The position numbers and the translations under genes are program-made. The notes beneath the pieces were generated by a model that made no database searches, was not told the origin of the DNA, and saw only the letters and a program-made list of their open reading frames with translations. A stretch of 64,000 nt of DNA from Vanrija pseudolonga (Eukaryota; Basidiomycota; Tremellomycetes; Trichosporonales; Trichosporonaceae): contig NC_085849.1 of assembly GCF_020906515.1 (NCBI RefSeq), positions 2,604,001-2,668,000 on the forward strand. The letters are read 5' to 3'. The stretch's first letter is position 1. The number at the start of each line of letters is the position of its first letter. This document shows, piece by piece, positions 1 through 10,526 of the stretch.

Positions 1-424
1 TTCATTTTTGTATAGGCCTACAGACGGACACTCTTCCTGTAGGCTTGGCGAAAAGTATACATAGATTAAATACCCATGTAAGTACGTCAATTACGTCGCT
101 TATATTGTGTTGGAGCGACCTGGCTGATGGGACAAGACTCCACCGCCAATTCGCTTGGGCCACTAACCACTAAGCACCCACTAAGCACTTTGGGGGCGAC
201 GACGATCAGTGTCGGCCCGATTCTCTCGGCCCGCTCCTCCAAGTTTCTTTCCCACAGCTAAAAAGACTTGGTAACAATGTGCCGGTCGGCATAATTCGTA
301 CCAACCAACTCTCCTTCGGAGTTGCATTAGCCGCAGTAGCCCTCCGGTGCAGTCATTTATCATGCAGCTGTGGTGTACAGTCGTACAATGTCCAAGAAGA
401 CGCGCTGCGGCGTGTACATGTGGT
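1..424. other. left-edge intergenic stretch, no gene seen
   Basis: This stretch lies downstream of the stop codon of the minus-strand P-type ATPase and should contain its 3' untranslated region. Short open frames here are low-complexity or overlap that gene's C-terminus. I see no domain, splice structure or RNA gene. Confidence 0.6.
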
Positions 425-3400
425 CTAGAACTGTTGCTCAATGCTCTTGTAGTGGTGCTCGCCGTGCTTGCCGTGCCTGCGTCCGCGGCGGCGGCGGTTC
501 CAGCGCTTGACGTTGGCGATGGCGCGGGCGATGGGGCGCTCGGCATATCGTTCAAAGCCGAAGCAGATGATAATGTTGAAGATGGCGATAATCAGCAGCT
601 GGATCTTAAACGACGAGGGCAGCTCGATAATGTCGAGGATGAGGGCGACGGCCTTGCTGGGCATGAGGAGCACATAGGTTGAGAAGCCAGTCAGACCGAT
701 GAGACACATCACCAGCGAGATGTTTGAGTAGATGGGCTTGCGGTACGGCGGGCCGACCGAGAAGACGCCCGCAACCAGGATGTACTGGAAGCACGAGATG
801 AGGAAGAGCGACGTGTTCTCGTAGTTGAACGTCTCGAGCTCGTCGTTGTCGACCACGGGCGCCTCGTACCACGGTTGCTTGCGGACCCAGACAAACACGA
901 GGCCCTGGATGGCCGCGTTGATGATCGTTTGGCCGATAATGCTGGTAAGCACCTTTTTGGAGACCAGGCTGGCTGTAGGCCGCTTTGGGTAGATCTTGGG
1001 GTAGGGGAGGGTGCGGCCCATCGCCACGGCGATGGGGATGATGATGAACAGGTCGATGTAGAGGAACTGGAAGTCGCCGAGACTCGAGGCAAAGCTGTAC
1101 AGCAGCGTAACAGTCGTGAACTGGATGAGCGAGTACAGCGCCATGTACTTGAAGCAGCTGAAGCTGGTAACGAGGGCACAACGTCCTTCGCGGATGATCT
1201 CGGCGACGCACGAGATGTCCGGTGTCCGGCTGGTGAACGGCGCGGCAACGGACGCCTCGGCCTCGGAGAGCGAGACACCGACGTCGGCAGCCTTGAGCGC
1301 ACCGCAGTCGTTGGCGCCGTCACCACAGAACGCGACAGTGTAACCAAGCTGCTGGAGGCGTTCGACGAGCTCGGCCTTCTCGTCGGGAGACATGCGTGCG
1401 AAGATGACACCCTTGACGAGCATGCGGTTCATCGTCTCGAGAGGCGCGTACTCGAGCATCCACTTGAACACGTCACCTGTGAGTGCGAGCTGGTAGTCTG
1501 GCACCTCGATTTCCTCGGCGTCCATTGCCATGTCTCGGTTGACGAGCGGGAGGAGTGTGTACTCGTCAAGCCTGTGTGACTCGTCATCGATGCTGCACCA
1601 GTCGAGGCGCGCCTCCTCTGTGTGACCAGTTCCGGGAATGAAAGTCGGGATGTACACGCTGGCCGAGTGGGAGATGAGGCCGCACTCACGAGCCACAGAG
1701 ATGGCCGTGCGCACGTTGTCGCCTGTGACCATGCGGCAGGCGATGTGGGCCGCACGCAGGGTGTGAATGTTGGGCGCGGTGCCGGGCTTGAGCTTGTTCT
1801 CAAAAACGATAAAGCCGAGGAACTGAAGATTGTGTTCGGCGACTTCGCGGCGCATGCGCTGGGCCTTGAGCCAAGTGAGGCCCTCGACCGACTTGCCGGC
1901 AATGGCGATGACTCGGAAGCCGTTACGCGTGTAGTAGGAGAGCATGTCGTCATAGTCGGTGGGGAACGAGTCGGGATCACAAATGTCAGGCATGACCTCT
2001 GGAGCACCCTTGCAGTAGATTTCCATGCTGGTAGACTTGAGGCGTTTGACAATGACCGTCATGCGGCGGAGAGCAGAGACAAAGTCGTAGGTGCGGATCA
2101 CACCGAGTTCGAGGTTGCGGTTGGTGCCGTGTGCGTCCTCCATGCGCCAGCGGTCCTGGCCAGGCGGGCGGACGACCGTCTGGACCAGGGTCTGGGTACG
2201 CTCACCACCTCCAGCGCCGCCCTTAACCTGGCGTGACTGTCCCTCGTCGAGGCTCCAGCCCGTGTACTCGAACATTTTGATGTCGAGTGGATCACCGAGC
2301 ACCTCACCATCAATGAGCTTGAGGGCGTGGCAGCTGGCCAGGGCGTAGAGGAGAGGCGTCTTGCCATTAGGTCCACCGGTCGTAGGCATGTCTTCCATGG
2401 TCGAGTGCAGCTCGGAGAACCGACGGTCAAGGCGGTCGATGGTACGCACGCCAAGGACATCAAGACCCTCCTCTGTTAGTGTACCAGTCTTGTCGAAGCA
2501 GACGACATTGACCTTGCCGCCGATGTTGACGCGGTTGGGCGAAATGCAGAAGATACCACTCTTCCGGAGTCGCTCAATAGCGAACGTCGTACCGATGGTG
2601 AGTGTCGCAGGGAGCGCTGGCGGGACAACAATGGTGATAAGGTCCAGGGCGCGGATGACGATCGTGTGCCACTTGATGCCGATTCGGATGAATTGGACGG
2701 CGCTGATGGTGAACCCAAAGCCGGCAATCATGGCCAGCACGCCGATAAAGTTCATCGAGTCCCGGTAGAATTTAAATCCGAGCGGCTTTGGGAAGAGCAT
2801 TGAGCGGACGAGGGCGCCCTTGGTCGTGTTGAAGCCGGTACGGGCGACCATGGCAAAGGCAACGTTGTCGCTGTCTCTGGGTGCCCAGGCGGGCTTGGCA
2901 CCAGAGCGCACACGGATGATCTTGGTCCCGGAGAAAAGGTAGTGCTTTGCCAGCTCGGGGTCGACATCAGAGCTGCCAGCCTTGGTCTCCCGCGACATGG
3001 AGCGCAATGCGTCGTCCTTGACTGGCACCTTGCTGACCGGGACCGACTCGCCGGTAAGCATCGATTCGTTGACGATTGCGTCGCCAGACAGCAGCAGCGC
3101 GTCGCACGGGAAGACGGACAGCGTCGAGTCCGACGCGTCAAAGATGTCACCTGGAACCATGTCGGAGCAGTCGACGCGCTTCCACTCGCCGTCGACGAGC
3201 ACATTGACAGGGCAGTGGAAGCGGGACATTTCACGCATACGCTCGATCGTGCGTTTGGTCTCGATGAGCGACGACAGAATACTCGTCGCGCTGATGAGGG
3301 CAATCGCGAACGCGTAGTAGTAGTAGTCGTCAAAGCACCAGAGCAAGATGGACGCAATCTGGAAGACGTAGAACGGGTGCAGGACCTCGTCCATGAGTAG

Positions 3401-5271
3401 TTGGACGAGGCTCCTGCTCGCAATGTCGATCGAATTGTCGCCCATGAGGATGCGGCGCTGATCGCGGGTCGCCGAGTCGAGACCGTGGGAGACGGCGCGG
3501 ACGGATGTCCACTTGGGGTCGCGCCAGTCGCGGATCATGCACCAGCGGCCCGAGTGAGGCTCGAGAGCAAAGCGCGTGTAGCGGTACTCCATGACCCTAA
3601 GGATGCCGAGCTTCTCCTCGGTCGTCGTCTTGCCCTGCTCGAGGTCTGGTGTCGAGTTGCCATTCAGCGGCGTGCGGCTCGTCGACCCCGTCGCCTGGTA
3701 GTCTGCCGGGCCGATACGTGAGTCGGCACGCGACTCGGGGCGCGAGGTCACGGGTGCCTGCTGCGGGAAGACTGTGGACAGGGGGTAAGGGTAGTCGATG
3801 ACATCGATATCGACAATGTGAATGTCGCCGTACGGGGTCTCGACAACCAGCCAGTCGCCCTTCTTGGACTCGTCGAACGGCGTCTCGACACCACAGAAGC
3901 GCACCCAGATTGTCGGCGTCCAGCGGCCAATCAAACCCAGAGCGCCAAGCGTGAGGATGCACCCAATCCACCAAATGGTGTGCCGGAACTTGTTCGTCCT
4001 GTAGCCTGTAAACCGGATCGACAAATCCTCATCCGGGAGGAGAACCGTCTGGCGAGAAGGAACAAGTGTGTCGTCAAACTCCTTGGCCTCGTCGTGAATG
4101 TGCATGGTCGACTCGCCAAAGATGCCGTCCTGTGGCGCGGGCACGAGGGGGAGCACCGGCGAGCCCGGGCGCGACTGTGGCGGGAGCGATGTGTCGTCGG
4201 CCAGATCAGAGTTGTAACCTCCAGACCCGTTCTCAGAGTATCCCTCGTCCTCATCCCCGTATCCCCACGAGTCGCGCGACGAAACAGGCGAAGCAGATCG
4301 GCGGGGCGAGTGCTCAGACCCGGAACCGTAGTCGGATCCGCTCGTCCTCCGACGCGAAATCAGCCCTTCCTCGTCCTCGTCGTACCGCGGTCGTCCAAAG
4401 TACGATGCGACGCGGGCGATCACAGACGACGGGTGCACCGGCGAGGTCGGCTGTGACTCGTCGCCTCCGTCCTCTCGCCGATAATACTCGTTCGAGTCGC
4501 GCCGCCGCCGCGGCACACTCATCGGTGGCTGGGTGCCCTGCCTGCTCGTGCGGCGCGAGTACCGGCGCGCGGGGTAGCTGCTCTCTCCCTCGTCTTCCGA
4601 GTCGGGGATGAACACTCCAGACACGGACGGCGAGGGGGGGCCGCCGCCGCCGCGCGCGTACGAGCTCTCCCCGCGCCCAGCGTACCCGCCGTCGATGCTG
4701 GCCTGGCGCTGCAGCGACGTCGACGAGCCGCGGCGCCACAGGCCCGAGCTGGAGCGGTACGACGCAACAGAGTTACGCCGTGACCCGCCAGGCCCGTACC
4801 AACGTGTGCGGGTGACCGACGAGGGTGTGATGCCTGGCGCGGCGTGCGTGTGAGCTGTGATGGACGCAAGTGCGATGGAGCCAACTACTACTCACCCCCG
4901 TCGACCTGCCCCATCAGACTGCCCGAGATCGAGTCGCCCTCGCCTGGCGGGTTCTCCTTGTCGCGCTGCTCAATAGCGATGGCGATAGCCTGGTCAGTGG
5001 CGCCGTCTGTCCAGTCCTCGTCGCGGCGGGCTGGGGCGCGCGCCGGCGCCGGTGTGGGCACCGCTCGCGTGCCGTCTGGCGGCTCGGCGGTCATGTCTAC
5101 CATCGTTGCGGAGGTAGGCTTGCGCGATACTGGGACGAGGGGGATGTCGTTGTGTGAGTCGTCCAGTTTGGCGGCTGGAAAAGATGTCGGCGCCGGCGAG
5201 GGAGGGAGGTGGAGGGAGGGGGGAGGGGGGAGGGGGATTGATCCTGAGTGATGGGACCCTTTGTCGAGCAT
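425..5271 (-). CDS. YPK9: P5B-type cation/polyamine-transporting ATPase (YPK9/ATP13A2 family)
   Basis: Two exons, 5271-4896 and 4854-425, with a 41-nt intron (donor GTGAGT, acceptor CACAG); phases match and give about 1601 residues. The P-type core is complete: LTGES near residue 726 (actuator), PPALP near 873 in membrane helix 4, phosphorylation motif DKTGTLT near 910, and the hinge GDGANDCGALKAADVG. PPALP rather than PPELP marks the P5B subgroup, whose fungal members sit in the vacuolar membrane; P5B proteins export polyamines or cations from the lysosome/vacuole lumen. The first about 300 residues are Pro/Ser/Glu-rich and disordered, as in fungal Ypk9. The N-terminal start is the weak point: ATG 5271 is the first in frame, but internal ATGs in exon 1 are possible. 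It is divergent from FES1, with about 300 bp between start codons. Confidence 0.9.
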
Positions 5272-5568
5272 CACCTGCGCCGGCCTCCACTGACTGCTTG
5301 CTGGTGCTGCTCGGCGTCATTGAATTGCTGCTGCATCGCGGAGCAACACTGCGCCTGAACTGTTATCACCCATGACGTGTTTTACCCCCAACAAACCCAC
5401 GTCATTTTAGCAGCCACGTGGTCCACGTGGCGCGCCACATTTAGTCCATCAGCCTCCACCACTTTCTCGATTTCTCTGCGTCACAGGCAGTCAGCAGGTC
5501 TTAAACGACGCGCTCGACTTTGGACTTGCACCCCCTCTTGCAACCGCACACACACAAAATCAAACAAC
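5272..5568. promoter_or_regulatory. divergent YPK9/FES1 promoter with two CACGTG boxes
   Basis: This 297-bp region separates two divergent start codons. Two palindromic CACGTG sites lie at 5415-5420 and 5424-5429, three bases apart, which is an unusual tight pair. CACGTG is the core bound by bHLH factors (Cbf1/Pho4/SREBP-like) in fungi; which factor acts here is unknown. The adjoining stretch before FES1 is C/T-rich, as expected of a core promoter. Confidence 0.5.
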
Positions 5569-6744
5569 ATGGCAGACCTCAACACACTACTCCGCTGGGC
5601 CGTTGAGAACACCCCGGCACCGGGCGAGGAGGCGCCCGCTCAGGACCTCGGCAACGGCATGACGCTCAAGTTCAAGCCCGCCGTGCCGGGCCAGCAGGCG
5701 TCGGCGAACGCAGCGACGCTGCACACCAACGACCCGCAGTACCCGCACTCGGACCTGTCGCCCGCGTCGACGCCCGGCCCAGCGACGCCGGCGAACGGCG
5801 CCGCCCCCCTGCCTGGCAGCAGCAACAAGATCTCGACCGAGATGCTCGACCTCATCATGGGCAAGCCCGACTCGCTGACCATGAAGGAGAAGATGGCGAC
5901 GGCGAGCGACACGAGCCTCGACGTCGAGACGCGTGTCGAGGCCCTCGACGACTTTGAGATGCTCGTCGAGCTCATCGACAACGCGAACAACATGGCCGTC
6001 CTCAAGCTCTGGGAGCCGCTCATTGCGCTCTACGACGACAAGCACCCCGAGGTCGTGCGCCACGCGCTTTGGATCACGGGCACGGCAGTCCAGAACAACC
6101 TCAAGGCTCAGGCAGCTGTATGTGGCCCCGTCCGCTCTCCACGTTTCAAACTGACGTCCCAGCTCTTCGTCCACGACGCCTTCCCCAAGATCATCGACAT
6201 CATCTACCCCGCAACCCGCGAGCAGGCGACGCGCGCCAAGGCGCAGTACGCCATGTCGAGCGCGCTCAAGCACTGGCCGCTGGCGAGCGCCGTGCTCTCG
6301 GCAGAGGGGGACAAGGGCTACGCTGTCCTGCGGCAGGGCGTGGCGGACGAGTCCGCCGTCCTGAAGCGCAAGTTTGCCTTCCTCCTCGGCACGCTTGTGA
6401 TGCAGGCGGACGAGACGTACGAGGGCGAGATGCCCGCCGAGGTGCGCACACTGCTCGAGGAGCGCGCAGCGGCCGCGGGCGGCAAGGAGGAGAACCTCGT
6501 CAAGGCGCTCGCGCGGACCGGCGTGTTCGCGTCCGCGCTGGCCGCGCTCGCGAAGGGCTCCGACGACTTGGAGTACGAGGAGAACGCGGTGCGCGCGCTC
6601 GCCCGCGCCGCTGCGACTGGAGGCCTGACGGCCGAGGAGAAGGCGCAGCTTAAGGGTATCTGGGAGAAGTGGGGAGCCGAGGGCCGCGAGGAGCGCGGAT
6701 TTGTCGGCGCGGACGGCGAGGAGATTGCGAAGGACTTGGCGTAA
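5569..6744 (+). CDS. FES1: Hsp70 nucleotide exchange factor Fes1
   Basis: Two exons, 5569-6117 and 6163-6744; 376 residues. The N-terminus MADLNTLLRWAVENT matches the Fes1 signature. It is followed by a Gly/Ala/Pro linker and an armadillo-like domain with typical HspBP1/Fes1 segments (DDFEMLVELIDNANN, WITGTAVQNN). Fes1 binds the cytosolic Hsp70 ATPase lobe and releases ADP, supporting clearance of misfolded proteins. The 45-nt intron (donor GTATGT, branch CTGAC, acceptor CCCAG) is a multiple of three and stop-free, so its retention would insert 15 residues between two armadillo helices. The intron call rests on the splice sites and on continuity of the repeat (KAQAA to LFVHDAF). The start is the first ATG consistent with the family. 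Confidence 0.93.
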   Translation: MADLNTLLRWAVENTPAPGEEAPAQDLGNGMTLKFKPAVPGQQASANAATLHTNDPQYPHSDLSPASTPGPATPANGAAPLPGSSNKISTEMLDLIMGKPDSLTMKEKMATASDTSLDVETRVEALDDFEMLVELIDNANNMAVLKLWEPLIALYDDKHPEVVRHALWITGTAVQNNLKAQAAVCGPVRSPRFKLTSQLFVHDAFPKIIDIIYPATREQATRAKAQYAMSSALKHWPLASAVLSAEGDKGYAVLRQGVADESAVLKRKFAFLLGTLVMQADETYEGEMPAEVRTLLEERAAAAGGKEENLVKALARTGVFASALAALAKGSDDLEYEENAVRALARAAATGGLTAEEKAQLKGIWEKWGAEGREERGFVGADGEEIAKDLA

Positions 6745-6932
6745 GGCATGGAGTACATTGTATGCATATAGACTGGCATTGTGTGGTGTGGGGACTGATG
6801 TTGTGTGGGTTTGTGCCGGCTCGGTCGGCCCAGTCGTCTCAACGCGTTGGACGTGGTGAGGCGCTGGCTTGAATTGTGGTTTGGATAGGCTGGATGTGGC
6901 ACTTCGTCGACGCAAGCAGCTCTCATGCTGAG

Positions 6933-8306
6933 CTATCTACAGCCGAACCCTAACCACTCTTCCGTGTGCTCTATATTCTCCTTCTCTCCACCCTTTCCAC
7001 ACGTCAAGCACCGCCGCATCTCGCTCGCGTGGTAAAAGTCAAACATGAGCACGCGCTTCTGGTGCTCGCGCACGGCATAGTCGCGGTCGCCAGGACCACA
7101 GCGGTTGTACCGCAGGTCCTCCCCGTCATTCCCATCGGGGTCGACCTCGTACCCCTTGATCGGCTTTACAATAAGACGGTGGGAGTAATCGAATTCGTCA
7201 CGAACAAGGGCGACAAACTTCTGCTCCAGCTCGCGCACCTGCTGGACAGAGATCCCCGACAGGATGAAGTCCCGCCGACGCGGTTTGTCGCCCCATACGA
7301 TGGTGGAGAACAGGTCCAACGAGATACTGTAAATATCGAGTGCGAGGGCATCGAGCATGTCGTCGTCTGGGAGGCGCTCCATCACCTGGCCGTCGATGAC
7401 CAGGTCGGATGTCGGCAGGGGGGCATCCATGTCTACGTGAATGTAGTGCCGCCATTGGGCCATGGTCGTCGTCCACGGTGATAGCGACGCCCCAGGGAAC
7501 GTAGAGTGGCTGTTGAAACAATAACTGTAGCCCCCCCAGAGGCGGCTGTAGGCCCATATGCCCTTGACTTTCAGTTTGAGCTCGTTACTCATCCCGTCTG
7601 GAAGGTCATCGAGGTTCCAGCACCGCTGGGGAGTGTCGTACAACCGCCGAGAAAGCTTTCGTAGTCCTTGAAGTGATTCTGGGGTGCCGTTGCGGCCGCT
7701 GTTAAACGGGTACTCATGCTGTGACTCGCTCGGACTGTAGTTTTCTTCGACACTGAGCGAGCTATCGTCGCGTGGCGAGTCGTTGTCGCTAGTCGCAATT
7801 TCACACAGACGCCTGACAAAGCCTGCGCCCAGGCAGACGCCCTGAACGTCATTGAGTGTCGTCAGCTGGGCCCTCCGAATCCCAAACGGAGGTGGGCCAA
7901 GCACTTGGATAACAGCATTATCCAGCGAGGAGGCAGCTTCTAGACTCGGGATGTAGTGCAGTGTGATGTATCGTGCTTTTGAGAGGTTGAGAAGTTTGCG
8001 AGCTCCGACGCCAGTTGGCTCCTCTGGCTCCCAGTACTTGATCATGGGGACAGCGACCTCACATTCCGGAGACGGAGCAGGGTCCAGTGGGTCCGTGACA
8101 GATAGGTTCTGGTACAGCCGCTCGAGCTGCCGGTCCGAGTGCAGGTGGATGTGGGAGTAGAGTATTGGTATGGCCAAGTCGTGCGCCGCTCGGCAGGTGC
8201 CCGCGACTCGGGCGAGCGTGGGGCCGTCTTCTGGGGTATAGTTGCTGATCACGAGGTCGAGGAGTTCAAAGGGGATCGTCCTGCCTGACGGGGTGAATGG
8301 GGCCAT
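6933..8306 (-). CDS. F-box-like protein, unnamed family (paralogue 1)
   Basis: A single uninterrupted frame of 457 residues from an unambiguous ATG. Residues 10-50 (IPFELLDLVI, then a leucine/alanine helix and the segment AIPILYSHIHLHSD) look like an F-box-like motif, which in fungi usually recruits Skp1. No leucine-rich repeats or WD repeats follow. The C-terminus has a CLTCGKG motif that could bind metal. It is clearly homologous along its length to the next gene (8601-9872): both share an RRDxxLSG block followed by an amphipathic helix, and a DxYxxS block. I do not recognise the family by name; an E3 adaptor role is inference from the F-box-like start. Confidence 0.75.
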   Translation of the reverse strand: MAPFTPSGRTIPFELLDLVISNYTPEDGPTLARVAGTCRAAHDLAIPILYSHIHLHSDRQLERLYQNLSVTDPLDPAPSPECEVAVPMIKYWEPEEPTGVGARKLLNLSKARYITLHYIPSLEAASSLDNAVIQVLGPPPFGIRRAQLTTLNDVQGVCLGAGFVRRLCEIATSDNDSPRDDSSLSVEENYSPSESQHEYPFNSGRNGTPESLQGLRKLSRRLYDTPQRCWNLDDLPDGMSNELKLKVKGIWAYSRLWGGYSYCFNSHSTFPGASLSPWTTTMAQWRHYIHVDMDAPLPTSDLVIDGQVMERLPDDDMLDALALDIYSISLDLFSTIVWGDKPRRRDFILSGISVQQVRELEQKFVALVRDEFDYSHRLIVKPIKGYEVDPDGNDGEDLRYNRCGPGDRDYAVREHQKRVLMFDFYHASEMRRCLTCGKGGEKENIEHTEEWLGFGCR

Positions 8307-8490
8307 GGGGGAGAGAGACAGCGCAGCTGGGGATGCTCGCTACGGGTGATGGGTGATGGGTGGCGAGCGTGACGTCGTGGTGGTGGTGGGTGGCGAGTAG
8401 TGATTGTTGCTGAGGACCGTGCAGCAACAAAAGAATGCAGTGACGAGAGTGAGAGAGTGAAGACAAGAGTGAGGGCGTGCAGGCATCGGT

Positions 8491-8497
8491 TTATATA
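8491..8497 (-). promoter_or_regulatory. TATA box of the F-box-like gene
   Basis: TATATAA read on the minus strand, about 185 bp upstream of the ATG at 8306. It is the only TATA-like element between the two paralogues. Position and orientation fit a core promoter for the 6933-8306 gene. Confidence 0.45.
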
Positions 8498-8600
8498 CAC
8501 ACCCGCCGGCGACGTCCAGTCAGGTTGACCACACCGACGCATCGGGCAACGCCACATCGAGACATCTGAGACACACCATCTATCATCTATCATCTACCAT

Positions 8601-9872
8601 CTAAAAGCGTCTAGGATCCACCGCCCAGAAGTTATACTCTCCCTCCTGGCCACCTCTATCCGGCTCCCTACCGCACCCAGCCCCGCAAGCCTCGCACCCG
8701 CCCGTGCTGTCCGCATGCAAAAAGTCGACGGGTACGACGCGCACCTGTCCGCGAACAGCAGCGGCATCGGGCGCGTCGATCGCGTCGTCGCCATACCTGC
8801 TATCCAGGACGCCGTGGGGCGCGCGTGCACGGTCGACCACGACGCGGTCGTTTTTGTCGAATGTCTCGCGCACATGCGCGACGAACGCTGCCTCGACAGC
8901 ACGGACGCCGGCCTCGTCGAGCCCGGAGAGGACAACGTCGCGCCGGCACACGCGCCCGCCGCCCGCCTCGGCGGCCAGCGCCTCGGTCGAGACGGCGTAC
9001 ACGTCGCGCGCTAGCGCGTCCAGCACGGCCGGCGACGGCGGCGAGTCGAGGCGCACAAAGTGCCGCCAGCGCGCCCGGATACGCGTCCACGGTGCCAGCG
9101 GGGCCGGGTACGCAGAGTGCGACGCGAGGCGGTTCGAGTTGCGCCCCCACACGGCCCAGCTGGCGAGCAGCGCGATCATCGTGCCCTTTATGTGGGCGCA
9201 CGAGTCGTCCTCGAGAGGAGGGAGGGGGAAGCACCGATAGGTCGTGTCGTACAGCTCGTCCAGCCGGCCGAGGACCTGGACCCGCGGCAGCAGCCCGGCA
9301 GGAAAGTACGCCGGGAACGCGCGCTGCTCCCACCCGTTGACGTCAAACGCCGCCCCGCAGGGCGCGTGGTGCTCGTGTGCGAGGGCCAGTAACCCGCGCA
9401 CGAACCCCGCGCCGAGGGCGAGGCCTTGTACGCGCGGAAATACCTCGCGGACGGGCACGCGCAGCGTCTTGCGCCGTGCGCGGACGAGCACCACGGTGCC
9501 GCTGATGGCCTCGAGCCCGGGGGCCGAGGGCACAAAGTCGAGCGTGACGTGCCGCGTGTGCAGGAGGTAGCCGAGCTTGCGCGCCGCAGTAGCGACAACA
9601 CTCGCGACCTTGTCCTCGCCGTTGGCGTCGCGCACGTCCGTCTGCACGGCGACCTGGGCCGTCGGGTGGCCGTCGTCGAGCGAGAGGCCGGCGTACAACC
9701 GCGCCCAGTGCGCCTCGGAGGCGACGTGGACGTGCGCGTAGAGCGCTGGAATCGCCGCTGCGTGCGTCCAGGTCGCGCAGCGCGCCAGGGCCGCGAGCGT
9801 CGCGGAGTCGCCTGGGCCCAGGTGCGCTATTACTGAGTGGAGCAGCTCGGGAGGGATCTCGCGGGGTGACAT
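8601..9872 (-). CDS. F-box-like protein, unnamed family (paralogue 2)
   Basis: Intronless frame of 423 residues starting at an unambiguous ATG. The N-terminus (IPPELLHSVIAHL, then AIPALYAHVHVASE) aligns with paralogue 1, as do the central CRRDVVLSG block and the DVYAVS block, so the two genes are a tandem duplication in the same orientation about 290 bp apart. The C-terminus keeps a cysteine motif (CEACGAGCG), although the flanking sequence differs. Composition is much more GC- and Ala/Arg-rich than paralogue 1, so the copies have drifted apart or experienced different codon pressure. Function is unknown; Skp1 binding through the N-terminus is inferred only. Confidence 0.75.
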   Translation of the reverse strand: MSPREIPPELLHSVIAHLGPGDSATLAALARCATWTHAAAIPALYAHVHVASEAHWARLYAGLSLDDGHPTAQVAVQTDVRDANGEDKVASVVATAARKLGYLLHTRHVTLDFVPSAPGLEAISGTVVLVRARRKTLRVPVREVFPRVQGLALGAGFVRGLLALAHEHHAPCGAAFDVNGWEQRAFPAYFPAGLLPRVQVLGRLDELYDTTYRCFPLPPLEDDSCAHIKGTMIALLASWAVWGRNSNRLASHSAYPAPLAPWTRIRARWRHFVRLDSPPSPAVLDALARDVYAVSTEALAAEAGGGRVCRRDVVLSGLDEAGVRAVEAAFVAHVRETFDKNDRVVVDRARAPHGVLDSRYGDDAIDAPDAAAVRGQVRVVPVDFLHADSTGGCEACGAGCGREPDRGGQEGEYNFWAVDPRRF

Positions 9873-9896
9873 TGCGCCGTCGTTGGACGGGGGGTT

Positions 9897-9900
<4 letters not shown>

Positions 9901-9946
<46 letters not shown>
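9901..9946. repeat. (AG)23 dinucleotide microsatellite
   Basis: A perfect run of 23 AG units, about 30 bp upstream of the ATG of the minus-strand F-box-like gene, so within its 5' UTR or core promoter. On the transcribed strand it reads as CT, a pyrimidine tract typical of fungal promoters and 5' UTRs. Its length suggests polymorphism between isolates. Confidence 0.95.
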
Positions 9947-9950
<4 letters not shown>

Positions 9951-9954
9951 AGGT

Positions 9955-9973
9955 GGGGGGGGGGGGGGGGGGG
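9955..9973. repeat. G19 homopolymer
   Basis: Nineteen consecutive G on the plus strand, 8 bp after the AG tract. It can form a G-quadruplex on the plus strand (the non-template strand is C-rich for the minus-strand gene). Exact length is uncertain because homopolymers are prone to sequencing error. Confidence 0.9.
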
Positions 9974-10526
9974 AAGACGTTCACGAGGGTGCCCGCGACG
10001 AGGACGTGGGCAAGCGCGCGAGATAAGTATAGAGCGATGGCGTGAGCCCGGGCACCTCCCGGCCGACTCTACTCCGTCTTCGCCGCTCCGTTCCGTATGT
10101 CGGCGGGGCACCAGTGCCGGCGTACCTGCTCAGGCAGCGGCGGTGGCGGCGGCGGCGGCGACTGAAGTCTGGGCTAGCGGTGGTGATGGTGGTCGTGGTC
10201 GGTAACAAAGTTCGAACGGCGGCCAGTTGGGTGGTGAACAACAAAGTCGCCGCCGCCGGCTCCTGCGCGCCATGACGTCAAGTCAGCACTGCCTCCAGTC
10301 CCGCCCGACCACGCCACCATCTCGTCCCATGCAACACGAATATGCAGAACAATGTAAAGAACACAGGAAGCCCGTCTAGTAGGAGGAAAAGTGGAAAAGC
10401 AATTATACCATGAGACACCCGCCAAGGCAAGGGATACGAAGCCGGTGCGTGTTTTGCGTCAAGACTGTGTGTCTGACATCGAGGGATATCGTGGGGGAAT
10501 CGTCGTCCAATTGTCCAAAAGTGGTA

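Larger units (their letters stand above)
9873..10526. other. intergenic region upstream of F-box-like paralogue 2
   Basis: Lies between the start of the second F-box-like gene and the end of RAX2. It holds the AG and G tracts listed separately plus GC-rich unstructured sequence. I see no supported gene. Confidence 0.6.

Noticed and set aside
5455-5480. Possible heat-shock element before FES1
   Set aside because: Only one TTCnnGA-like half pair is visible and the third unit is out of register, so it does not meet the minimal HSE pattern.
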